From the NCBI GenBank assembly GCA_002711415.1, contig PARI01000017.1, positions 195,727 to 259,726 of the forward strand: a stretch of 64,000 bases of DNA, in the 5' to 3' direction. Position numbers and translations under genes: made by a program. The notes below the pieces were generated by a model. The model was not told where the DNA came from. It saw only the letters and a program-made list of their open reading frames with translations, and searched no databases. This stretch comes from Phycisphaerae bacterium (lineage in GTDB: Bacteria > Planctomycetota > Phycisphaerae > Phycisphaerales > SM1A02). This document shows positions 8,445 to 16,686 of this stretch, in pieces (the stretch's first letter is position 1; every line of letters starts with the position of its first letter).

Positions 8445-9905
8445 ATGTGGCCTCAAGTCACGATCCTGACAGCCTTCATCGCATGTTCAGTCTCGTGCAG
8501 CGGGATCCAGAATCCTGCTGACGACGGCATCAAGCCCCAGGTTGATCCACCTCGTCCGACAGAGCGGCAGCGAGGCCAGAGACGAGGGGGCCCCTCGATG
8601 GGTGCGGATGTTCCATCGGTCAGGGTCCATGATCCTGATGGAGAACTGGTCGAACTGGCCGACCTGATCGATGGCCAGCACACCGTGATCGTCACCGGCT
8701 GCCTGACATGTCCCGTTTTCCTCCGCGGATATCCAACCATCGAGGCGGTTGCTCGGGACTACTCGGACAAGGGGGTCCGGTTCTTCTTCTTGTACAAGAC
8801 ACTCGCTCACCCTGAAAACGATGGCTACATCCAGCCACTGACCATCGAGGAACGTGCAATGCACGTGGCCGAAGCCAGGGAAAAGTTGAAGACCACGATT
8901 CCGTGGATATACGACACCATGGATAACAGCGCCAAGGCGGCTCTCGGTGGAATGCCAAACTCCGAGATCCTGTTCTCGCCCGACGGCAAGGTCCTCTACA
9001 CACAGCAATGGAGCGATGCCGCACAGCTCCGGTCGACTCTTGCAGGCATCCTCGGCGATGTCGAGGATCCGACCGAACCCGCGGATCTCGATCTCCCCTC
9101 GTTCTCGATGCGCCGAGCCGGTCGGGGCAGCGGATTCGTCGAGCGGGTCCGCGTCGATGAGATCCTTTCACCGATCCTGGTCAGGGCATCCGAGGATGAT
9201 CTTCCCTACTACGTGAAGCTGCGGGCAGAAGCCGACTCCGATCTGCTGACCACTGGAACCGGACGGCTCTACCTCGGATTCCACGTCGATCCGATCCATG
9301 ATGTCCACTGGAACAATCTTGTCGATCCCCTCGAGTGGACCGTCATGTTGCCCGAGGGCTCATCGATGAGTCCGGCTTCAGCGAATGCTCCGAGGATCGA
9401 CGTGGCCAGTGATGTCGAGCCCCGGGAATTTCTCGTCCAGGTCCGTTCATGGGATCCGGAGAAGCCGATCCTTCTCGAGGTCGACTACTTCGCCTGCAGC
9501 GATGCGGAGCAGTGGTGCCTTCCCGTCTCGCAGGGATACCAACTCTTCCTGCAACGTGATCGTGATGCCGGCGGAACCAATGGCCGCTCGTTCCAGCCCG
9601 GTGGAAGGCGTGGGGGTGGTGGTTCACGTGATCGGGCTCGGGGCGGGAATCCGCGGGGAGATGATCGCGGTGGCTCCTTCCTCCAGAACATGGATCTGGA
9701 TGCCGACGGGGTGATCGAGCGGCACGAGGTGCCTGAGCGGATGCAGCAGAACTGGACCCGTTTCGATACCAATGGAAACGACATCCTCGAAGAGGAGGAG
9801 ATCGCCATCATGATGGAACGCATGCGTCGCCGGGGTGGCCAGGGTAGCCGGCCCCGTGGAGACGGCCCCGGCAGGCCCGGTGGTCGCCGTCCACCGCGTT
9901 CCTGA
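8445..9905 (+). CDS. deiodinase/thioredoxin-like exported protein with EF-hand pair and Gly/Arg-rich tail
   Basis: A good ribosome site (AGGAG, 6 nt spacing) sets the ATG. The first 20 residues form a signal with possible lipidation Cys (FIAC at 14). Residues about 55-200 resemble the iodothyronine deiodinase branch of the thioredoxin fold: TGCLTCP (Cys86, Cys89) where deiodinases carry a selenocysteine, then LYKTLAHPENDGY matching their E-A-H-P-x-D-x-W region, and a D-T-M-D helix. The key Cys codons are ordinary TGC/TGT. Residues 210-370 form a domain with CSDAEQWCLPVSQ like the C-terminal part of DsbD-type N-domains. Two EF-hand loops follow (417-428 and 441-452), then a Gly/Arg-rich tail. 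A calcium-binding redox protein of the envelope is inferred; true deiodination is not claimed. Confidence 0.75.
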   Translation: MWPQVTILTAFIACSVSCSGIQNPADDGIKPQVDPPRPTERQRGQRRGGPSMGADVPSVRVHDPDGELVELADLIDGQHTVIVTGCLTCPVFLRGYPTIEAVARDYSDKGVRFFFLYKTLAHPENDGYIQPLTIEERAMHVAEAREKLKTTIPWIYDTMDNSAKAALGGMPNSEILFSPDGKVLYTQQWSDAAQLRSTLAGILGDVEDPTEPADLDLPSFSMRRAGRGSGFVERVRVDEILSPILVRASEDDLPYYVKLRAEADSDLLTTGTGRLYLGFHVDPIHDVHWNNLVDPLEWTVMLPEGSSMSPASANAPRIDVASDVEPREFLVQVRSWDPEKPILLEVDYFACSDAEQWCLPVSQGYQLFLQRDRDAGGTNGRSFQPGGRRGGGGSRDRARGGNPRGDDRGGSFLQNMDLDADGVIERHEVPERMQQNWTRFDTNGNDILEEEEIAIMMERMRRRGGQGSRPRGDGPGRPGGRRPPRS

Positions 9906-9977
9906 GCCTTGGAAGCACCGTTTTTTGCTGTCCCATAAGCCTTCCCAGCCGACAATCAACGGTGACAGGAGCATGCC

Positions 9978-10508
9978 ATGTCCAGGAACAAGTCCTTCGA
10001 GATTCTCGTGCGCCAGCATTCGGCGATGCTGACTGCCTTCATCAGGTCGATGGCCTATGACTCGTCGATCGTCGATGACGTGTTTCAGGAGACCATCGTC
10101 ACGGCATGGCAGCGACTGGAGGACTTTGATGCTGACAGGCCGTTCGGCCCCTGGCTGAGGGGCATCGCCAGGAATCATCTGCTGGCCATGAGTCGCAGGG
10201 AGAAGAGGCACCAGGACAAGATATCCATGCTCGTCGAGAAGCGGATCAGCCTCCAATTGGAGAACATCGACAATGTTCCTGGCGACACGTACGCAGATCG
10301 CCTCGTCTCATTGCGTGATTGCATCCAATCACTACCACCAGACAGTCAAGAGGCCATCGATCTGGTCTACATGCGTGGGATGAAGCCCCAGGATGCATCC
10401 CTGACCACGAGCGTTCCGTACGAGACCTTCAGGAAGAGACTGCAGCGCGCACGAGCGATACTCGTCCGGTGTCTTCAATCCAAGAACCTTCTCCTGGAGA
10501 CAGGCTAG
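9978..10508 (+). CDS. ECF-type RNA polymerase sigma factor
   Basis: A 176-residue sigma-70 family protein with only regions 2 and 4. Region 2 is residues 10-70 (FIRSMAYDSSIVDDVFQETIVTAWQRL, then PFGPWLRGIARN, typical of planctomycete ECF factors). Region 4 is residues 115-170 with a helix-turn-helix (PQDASLTTSVPYETFRKRLQRAR). ACAGGAG lies 6 nt before the ATG. The stop codon overlaps the GTG of the next gene (TAGTG), so the pair is translationally coupled, which is the usual layout of a sigma factor with its anti-sigma partner. It would direct transcription of its own operon and others in response to an envelope signal. Confidence 0.9.
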   Translation: MSRNKSFEILVRQHSAMLTAFIRSMAYDSSIVDDVFQETIVTAWQRLEDFDADRPFGPWLRGIARNHLLAMSRREKRHQDKISMLVEKRISLQLENIDNVPGDTYADRLVSLRDCIQSLPPDSQEAIDLVYMRGMKPQDASLTTSVPYETFRKRLQRARAILVRCLQSKNLLLETG

Positions 10509-11524
10509 TGAGCAGCGAACCTCGCGATCCCGATCATATGCCGATGAATTCGGATGAATACGTGAGCCAGATTCTCGATGACGGAATCGACATCGATCTG
10601 GATCAGGATGCCGATACCACGAGGATCGGCGACCTGCTTGCCCTTCACGGGGTCCTCTCCCTGTTGGGCCCCACGGAGTCCAGTCGGATCGAGCATCGAA
10701 TCCAGACGGCACTCGACCGTGTGGGCGCGCTGGAATCCTCGACAATCATCGGTCGTGTCGGCATGGATTCAAGGTCATCATCGGGCTCAAGGAACGCGAT
10801 CACGGCCGCGATGATCGGTCTCGCCGCCCTTATCCTTGTCGCCATCTTCGTCCCCCCGATCTTCTCTAACAATGCTTGGGCGACCCTCGACGCGATCGAG
10901 AGTCGGTTCGACTCGGGTCGGGATCGGCAGTACGAGATCATCGTTCGCAAGGCGGACGGCCGCTCACACAGGCGAATGGAACTTTCCATCGGTGGCCCGG
11001 GCAAGCACGTCCTCCAGGTCCATGGGGATTCCCGGAACGAACATCGCAGGCACGGGTGTTCCGGGTTCGATGGACAACGCTACTGGCATCTCTCCACCGA
11101 GGGGTCCGTCGTCTATGACGACAAGCCCACTCGAATGCTCCCGATGCTCGGCATCTCATCCAATCTCAGCCATGATCAGCTCATGCTCCGACCGATCATC
11201 CGCCGACTTAGGCGTGGTTACGACATTGAGTTCGTCGCCCAGCCAGAGGGCGAGTCCGACATCATCCGGATCCGGGCGACTCGACGAGACGACGTGGATG
11301 AAGCCAGCCGCGCCCCGAGCCAGGTCTTGCTCACTGCGGACAAGCAGACCAAGGAGATTCTCGACATGGATGTCTCCTGGGACAATGGAGACGACCCCGG
11401 CACGGTGACCCGTCAGATCAACTACAAGCTCAAGTCGGACCAGGCGCATCCCAAGGACTGGTTCAGGCCCGACACGCACAAGCAGGGTCGCAAGCGTCCC
11501 CGCCCCGGTGCACCTCGCACCTAG
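10508..11524 (+). CDS. single-pass anti-sigma-like protein with large extracytoplasmic domain
   Basis: The GTG at 10508 shares a base with the sigma factor stop (TAGTG). The 338-residue protein has an acidic cytoplasmic N-terminus of about 95 residues (LDDGIDIDLDQDAD, then helical IEHRIQTALDRV), one membrane helix at about 97-119, and about 215 residues outside. The cytoplasmic part lacks the His/Cys pattern of zinc anti-sigma domains. The outer part (QYEIIVRKADG, LSIGGPGKHVLQVHG, FDGQRYWHLST) resembles the LolA/RseB-like beta-sheet fold that binds lipids or misfolded envelope components; this is an inference from pattern only. Role by context: hold the ECF sigma factor until a signal is sensed. 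Its stop overlaps that of the convergent cstA gene at a CTAG. Confidence 0.75.
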   Translation: MSSEPRDPDHMPMNSDEYVSQILDDGIDIDLDQDADTTRIGDLLALHGVLSLLGPTESSRIEHRIQTALDRVGALESSTIIGRVGMDSRSSSGSRNAITAAMIGLAALILVAIFVPPIFSNNAWATLDAIESRFDSGRDRQYEIIVRKADGRSHRRMELSIGGPGKHVLQVHGDSRNEHRRHGCSGFDGQRYWHLSTEGSVVYDDKPTRMLPMLGISSNLSHDQLMLRPIIRRLRRGYDIEFVAQPEGESDIIRIRATRRDDVDEASRAPSQVLLTADKQTKEILDMDVSWDNGDDPGTVTRQINYKLKSDQAHPKDWFRPDTHKQGRKRPRPGAPRT

Positions 11525-13416
11525 AGTCCCTCGACGGACTGCTCCGGAATCGTTGGGTCATCGTCGCAGGCATCGGCTTCCAGCATCCCCCGGGCCCTCG
11601 GAAAGAGCATGAGGGCTTCGATGATCATCCATATCTCCAGAAGCAATGTCAGTATCGCGATGATGACCAGTTCCCAGCGGTCACCCGATTCGATCCAACC
11701 GGGTGTCGTCCCATGACCGGTGAAGACCTCGATGTACAGCGCCACGAATGGAACCAGGAGCATGAAGATCATCGGGAGCACGATGAACCAGATCGACCGA
11801 CCTCTCCGCCAGAGGTAGAACGCGATCACCAGGAAGGCCAGTCCTGCCAGCAGCTGATTCGTCGCACCGAACAGCGGCCACAGGATGAGTCCGCCCTTGC
11901 CGGCGTTCTCCCAGGACCATGGGCTGTTCCCAGGCGGTTCGGCGGCAAGCAGGCCGGCAAGCACCACGGCGACCAGAGTGATCACGTACCTGTTCGTGAA
12001 GAGCCGCCTGGCACCAACGGCGATTCCTCCTGTCTGCTTCCGTGCGGGAATGATCGTCTTAACCAGTTCCTGCATCACGTATCGCTGGAGTCGACATGCG
12101 GTGTCGAGAGTGGTTGCCGCAAACGATGCGACAAGTACGCCCATCAGCGAGATCGCCGTTTCGGCTGGAATTCCCATCGCTCTCAGGAGATTGCCTGCTC
12201 CGTCGACGAACGCCCCGACCTTTGGCCCCAGTCCTCCCATGTCCGACCACGAGGCGTATCTGGCATCCCAGGCATCCGTTCCAAGAAGCAGCGCACCCGT
12301 CTGGTCGTCACGGATTCCCAGCCCGAGTCCTGACACGCAGGCGAGAATGACGATCGTTGCAAGAAATCCCTCCAGGACCATGCTGCCGTAACCGACGCTG
12401 CTTGCATCACTCTCGCACCGGAGTTGCTTGCTGGACGTGCCGCTTGATACGAGGCAGTGGAACCCGCTGATCGCTCCGCAGGCAATGGTCACGAACAGGA
12501 AGGGAAAGAGCAGTGGCGCTCCGGCCGGACTGAAGTCGACCAGTGGGGCGACGATCTGGAGGGGTTGCCTCGATCCGTCCTCGGTCGGACCGCCGATCAA
12601 GGAGGCCACGATCAGCCCGAGTACGACCAGTCCCAGCGTACAGATCAACTGCATCGAGTTGATGTAGTCCCTTGGTTGAAGCAGCAGCCAGACGGGCAGC
12701 ACAGACGCGACGTACGAGTAGACCAGCAGGATGATGACCCAGGCCATGATCGGCAGTCCCGCCGCCCAGTCATTGAACTGGGACAGGATGCCCAGGTCGC
12801 CGAGTATCACGCTCACGTACATCATGGCCAGGACGATGACCGAGGTCGTCGCCAGGAATGAGGCGTGAGTGAACCGCCTGATCAGGAGCCCGACGATCAC
12901 GGCCAGCGGAATCTGCACCAAGCATGGAAAGATCGCGGTGGGGAAGAGCCTGAACACGATGGCGATCACGAGACCGAAGATCGCCAGGACGATGGTCAGG
13001 CCCATGAACAGGATCATCAGGAATAGAATCCTGACCCGCGGGTTCAGCAACCTGCCCGCGACATCTCCGATCGTCTGTCCCCTGCTCCTGAGGCTGACAA
13101 CGAGGCTGCCGAGATCATGCACAGCGCCAATGAAGATCGAGCCCAGCAGCACCCAGAGCAGTGCCGGCAGCCAGCCCCACATGACGGCGATCGCAGGCCC
13201 GACGATCGGACCGGTTCCTGCAATCGACGTGAAGTGATGTCCGAATACGATCGACTTTCTCGTCGGCACGTAATCGACACCGTCCCCTTGTGCCTTGGAG
13301 GGACATTCCCGGTCCGGGTTCAATCTAAAAATTCTTTTTCCCAGCCATCGGCCGTAGGTATGATAGGCAATAAGGTAGGCAGCCCCAGTTCCAATCGCTA
13401 TCACTAAGGTGATCAC
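11521..13416 (-). CDS. cstA: CstA-family carbon starvation/peptide or pyruvate transporter
   Basis: A 631-residue integral membrane protein with many hydrophobic segments and the family's N-terminal signature VFGHHFTSIAGTGPIVGPAIA, followed by WLPALLWVLLGSIFIGAVHD. CstA proteins take up peptides or pyruvate during carbon limitation. The start is GTG at 13416 with AGGAG about 9 nt upstream; the next in-frame region has no better choice. The C-terminal segment (IFTGHGTTPGWIESGDRWELVI) fits the longer CstA branch. The gene is convergent with the anti-sigma gene, their stop codons sharing a CTAG, and divergent from the FG-GAP gene, with a 120-bp region that should hold both promoters. Confidence 0.93.
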   Translation of the reverse strand: MITLVIAIGTGAAYLIAYHTYGRWLGKRIFRLNPDRECPSKAQGDGVDYVPTRKSIVFGHHFTSIAGTGPIVGPAIAVMWGWLPALLWVLLGSIFIGAVHDLGSLVVSLRSRGQTIGDVAGRLLNPRVRILFLMILFMGLTIVLAIFGLVIAIVFRLFPTAIFPCLVQIPLAVIVGLLIRRFTHASFLATTSVIVLAMMYVSVILGDLGILSQFNDWAAGLPIMAWVIILLVYSYVASVLPVWLLLQPRDYINSMQLICTLGLVVLGLIVASLIGGPTEDGSRQPLQIVAPLVDFSPAGAPLLFPFLFVTIACGAISGFHCLVSSGTSSKQLRCESDASSVGYGSMVLEGFLATIVILACVSGLGLGIRDDQTGALLLGTDAWDARYASWSDMGGLGPKVGAFVDGAGNLLRAMGIPAETAISLMGVLVASFAATTLDTACRLQRYVMQELVKTIIPARKQTGGIAVGARRLFTNRYVITLVAVVLAGLLAAEPPGNSPWSWENAGKGGLILWPLFGATNQLLAGLAFLVIAFYLWRRGRSIWFIVLPMIFMLLVPFVALYIEVFTGHGTTPGWIESGDRWELVIIAILTLLLEIWMIIEALMLFPRARGMLEADACDDDPTIPEQSVEGL

Positions 13417-13536
13417 GTACCGGATCTCCTGTCTTCCATGATCAATGGTGTTCGTTCATGGTGAATTGATTCAGCAGTATGCATGATATCTCAATGAGCG
13501 TGCTTCAAGAACTGTGAATCAGTACAGGAGACCTCG

Positions 13537-15138
13537 GTGTTGGTCCGAATAGCGCTAATTTTGCTCGTGCTTGGTTGCTCACGCATTCTGCATGCCCAGG
13601 AACTCACCGTGTTGCAGGTGACACCGGGCCCATCGATGCTTCAGGTATCGCCATATGAAAACATACGGATTCGATTCGATCGTCCTGTTGATACCAGTTC
13701 CGTTTCCAATGTGACCATCCGCGTCTATTCCAGGAGCGGAGGAAACGTTCACGGTCGCATGGATTTTGTCGATGGGGGGAGAGAAGTCGTCCTGGTTCCT
13801 GATCGACCCCTTGCATCGGGCGAGCCCGTCCAGATCACCCTGGCCAGCAGCATTCGAGGTACTGATGGAACGATGATCAGGCCGGAAGGCTACTCATGGC
13901 GATTCTGGGTTCGAACAAAGCAAGCTGAAATGCAATTGAAGCAGACCCAGGTACTGAGCACGAATTTCAAGGGAGGGGAATCGACCATTCCTTATGGAGG
14001 AGTGGCCACGGATCTCGATGGAGATGGATGGATCGACCTGTCTCTCACGAACGAGGGCACCGATGATGTCAGGGTCTTCATGAACTCGTCGGATGGTCAT
14101 GTCCTGCCCATGTCGCCCTTCAGCTTTGCAGTCGGATCCATTCCAAGTCCGGTCGAGTCTGCTGATTTTGACAATGATGGCCACCCTGACCTGTGCACGG
14201 CCAACATCGGAGACGGAACGATATCGATCCTGCTGGGCAACGGTGATGGCACTTATGGAACGCAGCAGTCCATAGAGGTTGGAAATGGCCCAAGGGGGAT
14301 CGCCGTCCTGGATGTCGATGGTGATGCCGACATGGACATCATCAACCCCAATTCTTCAAGCAGCAACCTCAGTCTCGTGACCAATGACGGAAACGGTCAG
14401 TTCAGTCAGCCCCAGTTCCTCATGGGTGGTGTGCCCACTGAATGGTCCGTCGAGGCTGTCGACATGAACTCCGATGGAATCACGGATCTCGTGGTTGGCG
14501 GAGAAGATCGGATTTCGGTCTTGATCGGAAATGGCAATGGGACGTTTGGTTCTCCGATCACACGAAACTCGGCAGGAATACTCTGGCAGGTTCGTTGCGG
14601 AGATCTGGATGGCGATGGCGATGAGGATGTCACTTCTTGCAACAGTACAACCGGTGCCGGTGCGGTCTTCTTCAACAATGGCGCTGGGCAGTTGTCGCCA
14701 CCGATCTACTATTCAGGCAACCAGTTTCCCATTGCCACGGACCTTGGAGATTTCGATGGGGATGGGGATCTCGACTGGATCCTGTCAGGATACGGCGGCA
14801 GCTGGCGGATTTATGCAAATAATGGCGATGGCCAGTTCTCCCTGATGCAGATCCTGGACGCTCCGGATTCCGCATCCTGCTCGCTTCCCACGGATCTGGA
14901 TAACGATGGTGATCTTGATCTGGCACTCATCGATGAAAACGATGATCTCCTCATCATCATGAAGAACATGGCGGAACACGTATCTGGTGATTTCAACGAT
15001 GATGGCCTTGTCAATGGTGTTGATCTGGCCATACTCCTGGCTGCATGGAAGTCTCAGGATCCCATGAAGGATCTCAATGGGGATGGTTCGATCAACGGAA
15101 TTGATCTGGCCATCCTTCTGGCGAACTGGACTCCTTGA
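13537..15138 (+). CDS. exported FG-GAP (seven-repeat) protein with Ig-like and dockerin-like domains
   Basis: The start is GTG at 13537 with ACAGGAG 6 nt before it. Domains in order: signal peptide (1-20); a bacterial Ig-like domain (about 25-125, with SPYENIRIRFDRPVD, typical of SbsA/Big_5); then seven FG-GAP/VCBS calcium motifs of the form D-x-D-x-D-G-x-x-D-(L/I/V/W), enough for one closed seven-bladed propeller; and two dockerin-like motifs at the C-terminus (DFNDDGLVNGVDLAILL and DLNGDGSINGIDLAILL). Such proteins are exported and bind calcium; a role in surface binding or adhesion is inferred. The sulfatase follows 30 nt downstream on the same strand. Confidence 0.85.
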   Translation: MLVRIALILLVLGCSRILHAQELTVLQVTPGPSMLQVSPYENIRIRFDRPVDTSSVSNVTIRVYSRSGGNVHGRMDFVDGGREVVLVPDRPLASGEPVQITLASSIRGTDGTMIRPEGYSWRFWVRTKQAEMQLKQTQVLSTNFKGGESTIPYGGVATDLDGDGWIDLSLTNEGTDDVRVFMNSSDGHVLPMSPFSFAVGSIPSPVESADFDNDGHPDLCTANIGDGTISILLGNGDGTYGTQQSIEVGNGPRGIAVLDVDGDADMDIINPNSSSSNLSLVTNDGNGQFSQPQFLMGGVPTEWSVEAVDMNSDGITDLVVGGEDRISVLIGNGNGTFGSPITRNSAGILWQVRCGDLDGDGDEDVTSCNSTTGAGAVFFNNGAGQLSPPIYYSGNQFPIATDLGDFDGDGDLDWILSGYGGSWRIYANNGDGQFSLMQILDAPDSASCSLPTDLDNDGDLDLALIDENDDLLIIMKNMAEHVSGDFNDDGLVNGVDLAILLAAWKSQDPMKDLNGDGSINGIDLAILLANWTP

Positions 15139-15168
15139 TCTGGTTTCGGAATCCCGGAGACAATCGTC

Positions 15169-16686
15169 ATGAACCTGATGATCCTGCCACTTCTGCTGCT
15201 TGCACAGGCGGCAGCGGACTCGCAGCCGAACATGATCCTCTTCATCGTCGACGACCTTGGCTGGCAGGACACATCGGTCCCGTTTCACACGGCGGTCACG
15301 GAGTTCAACGAGCGTTACCACACTCCCAACCTGGAACGACTCGCCGCATCGGGTGTGAAGTTCACGAATGCGTATGCGTCCGCACCGGTCTGCACGCCCA
15401 CTCGAACAAGCATCATGACCGGGATGAGCCCCGGTCAGTCCAGAATCACGTACTGGACGCTTCGCAAGGACACCGATACCTCGAGGAACCGTGATCTCGT
15501 GAAGGCTCCGCCCTGGAACATGAACGGCCTTCAGGAGGACGATGTCACGCTGCCGTCATTGCTCGCCGATGCCGGGTACAGGACCATCCATGTTGGCAAG
15601 GCGCACTTCGGTGCCCATGGAACCAGTGGATCCGATCCCCTGAAACTCGGGTTCGACGTGAACATCGCCGGCCATGGTTCGGGCGCGCCGTCAAGTTATC
15701 TCGGTGTCCATCATTTCAGTCGCTCGGGTCGTGATGGTGAACCCGGCAAGTCCAGTGCGATCTGGGATGTTCCGGGCCTTGAGAAGTATCACGGGAAGGA
15801 CATCTACCTGACCGAGGCGCTGGCCATCGAGGCGACCAGGCAGATCGAGGATGCGATCGATTCAGGCGTGCCGTTCTTCATGAACATGGCACCGTACGCC
15901 GTGCACACGCCGATCATGCCGAATCACCGGCACCTCGATCGATATGAAGATCTTGACAGCAGGGAAGCGGCCTACGCCACCATGATCGAATCCTATGACG
16001 AGGCGCTTGGTGAGATTCTCAAGGTCCTGGAGTCTCGAGGCACGCTTGAAAACACGATGATCATCTTCACGAGTGACAACGGGGGCCTGTCCGCCCATGC
16101 GCGCGGTGGTCCGCCACATGTCCACAACGCACCGCTGCGAAGCGGCAAGGGTTCCGCCTACGAGGGTGGAACTCGTGTTCCGACGATCATCGCATGGCCG
16201 GCAAGAATTCCCGGTGGCACCGTCTGCCACGATCCGATCGTCAGCCAGGACTTCTTTCCGACTCTCATGGAGGTCTCGGCTACCCCGATTCCCGAAGGGC
16301 ATGTGTCCAGGGTCGAGGGTATCAGCCTGGTCCCTCTTCTCGGTGGCAACTCGCCATTACCACGACCGATCTGCTGGAACCAGCCGCATCAATGGGGCGC
16401 CAGTGGTCCCGGGATCGAACCATTCACATCGATCCGCCTGGGCGATCACAAGCTGATCTACTTCCATGCAGGAAGGAACTTCGAACTCTATGACCTTGGT
16501 TCGGACCCTTCTGAATCCAAGGACATGGCTCGTACGAAGCCCGAGGTGACGCTCGAACTGGCGGGGGCGATGGCCGACTGGTGCCGCAATCGCCAGGTCC
16601 AACTTTCACTGGACAAGGAGACCGGCATGCAGGTTGAAGATCCGCTCTCGGCAGCTACCCGGTGGCTCGAGCAACCCAACGACTGA
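15169..16686 (+). CDS. exported sulfatase
   Basis: A type I sulfatase of 505 residues with a short signal peptide (about 1-16). Metal-binding D-D lies in ILFIVDDLGWQD (about 23-34). The nucleophile motif C-T-P-T-R is at residues 75-79, which a formylglycine-generating enzyme would convert at Cys75. S-D-N-G-G near 300 supplies further metal ligands. GGAGA lies 7 nt before the ATG. It removes sulfate esters from polysaccharides, usual in marine planctomycetes. No modifying enzyme gene is in the window. It may be cotranscribed with the FG-GAP gene. Its last 32 bases overlap the end of the convergent 1215-codon gene. Confidence 0.92.
   Translation: MNLMILPLLLLAQAAADSQPNMILFIVDDLGWQDTSVPFHTAVTEFNERYHTPNLERLAASGVKFTNAYASAPVCTPTRTSIMTGMSPGQSRITYWTLRKDTDTSRNRDLVKAPPWNMNGLQEDDVTLPSLLADAGYRTIHVGKAHFGAHGTSGSDPLKLGFDVNIAGHGSGAPSSYLGVHHFSRSGRDGEPGKSSAIWDVPGLEKYHGKDIYLTEALAIEATRQIEDAIDSGVPFFMNMAPYAVHTPIMPNHRHLDRYEDLDSREAAYATMIESYDEALGEILKVLESRGTLENTMIIFTSDNGGLSAHARGGPPHVHNAPLRSGKGSAYEGGTRVPTIIAWPARIPGGTVCHDPIVSQDFFPTLMEVSATPIPEGHVSRVEGISLVPLLGGNSPLPRPICWNQPHQWGASGPGIEPFTSIRLGDHKLIYFHAGRNFELYDLGSDPSESKDMARTKPEVTLELAGAMADWCRNRQVQLSLDKETGMQVEDPLSAATRWLEQPND

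Noticed and set aside
8690..8720. Selenocysteine in the deiodinase-like protein
   Set aside because: The codons are TGC and TGT; no in-frame TGA and no hairpin of the selenocysteine type.
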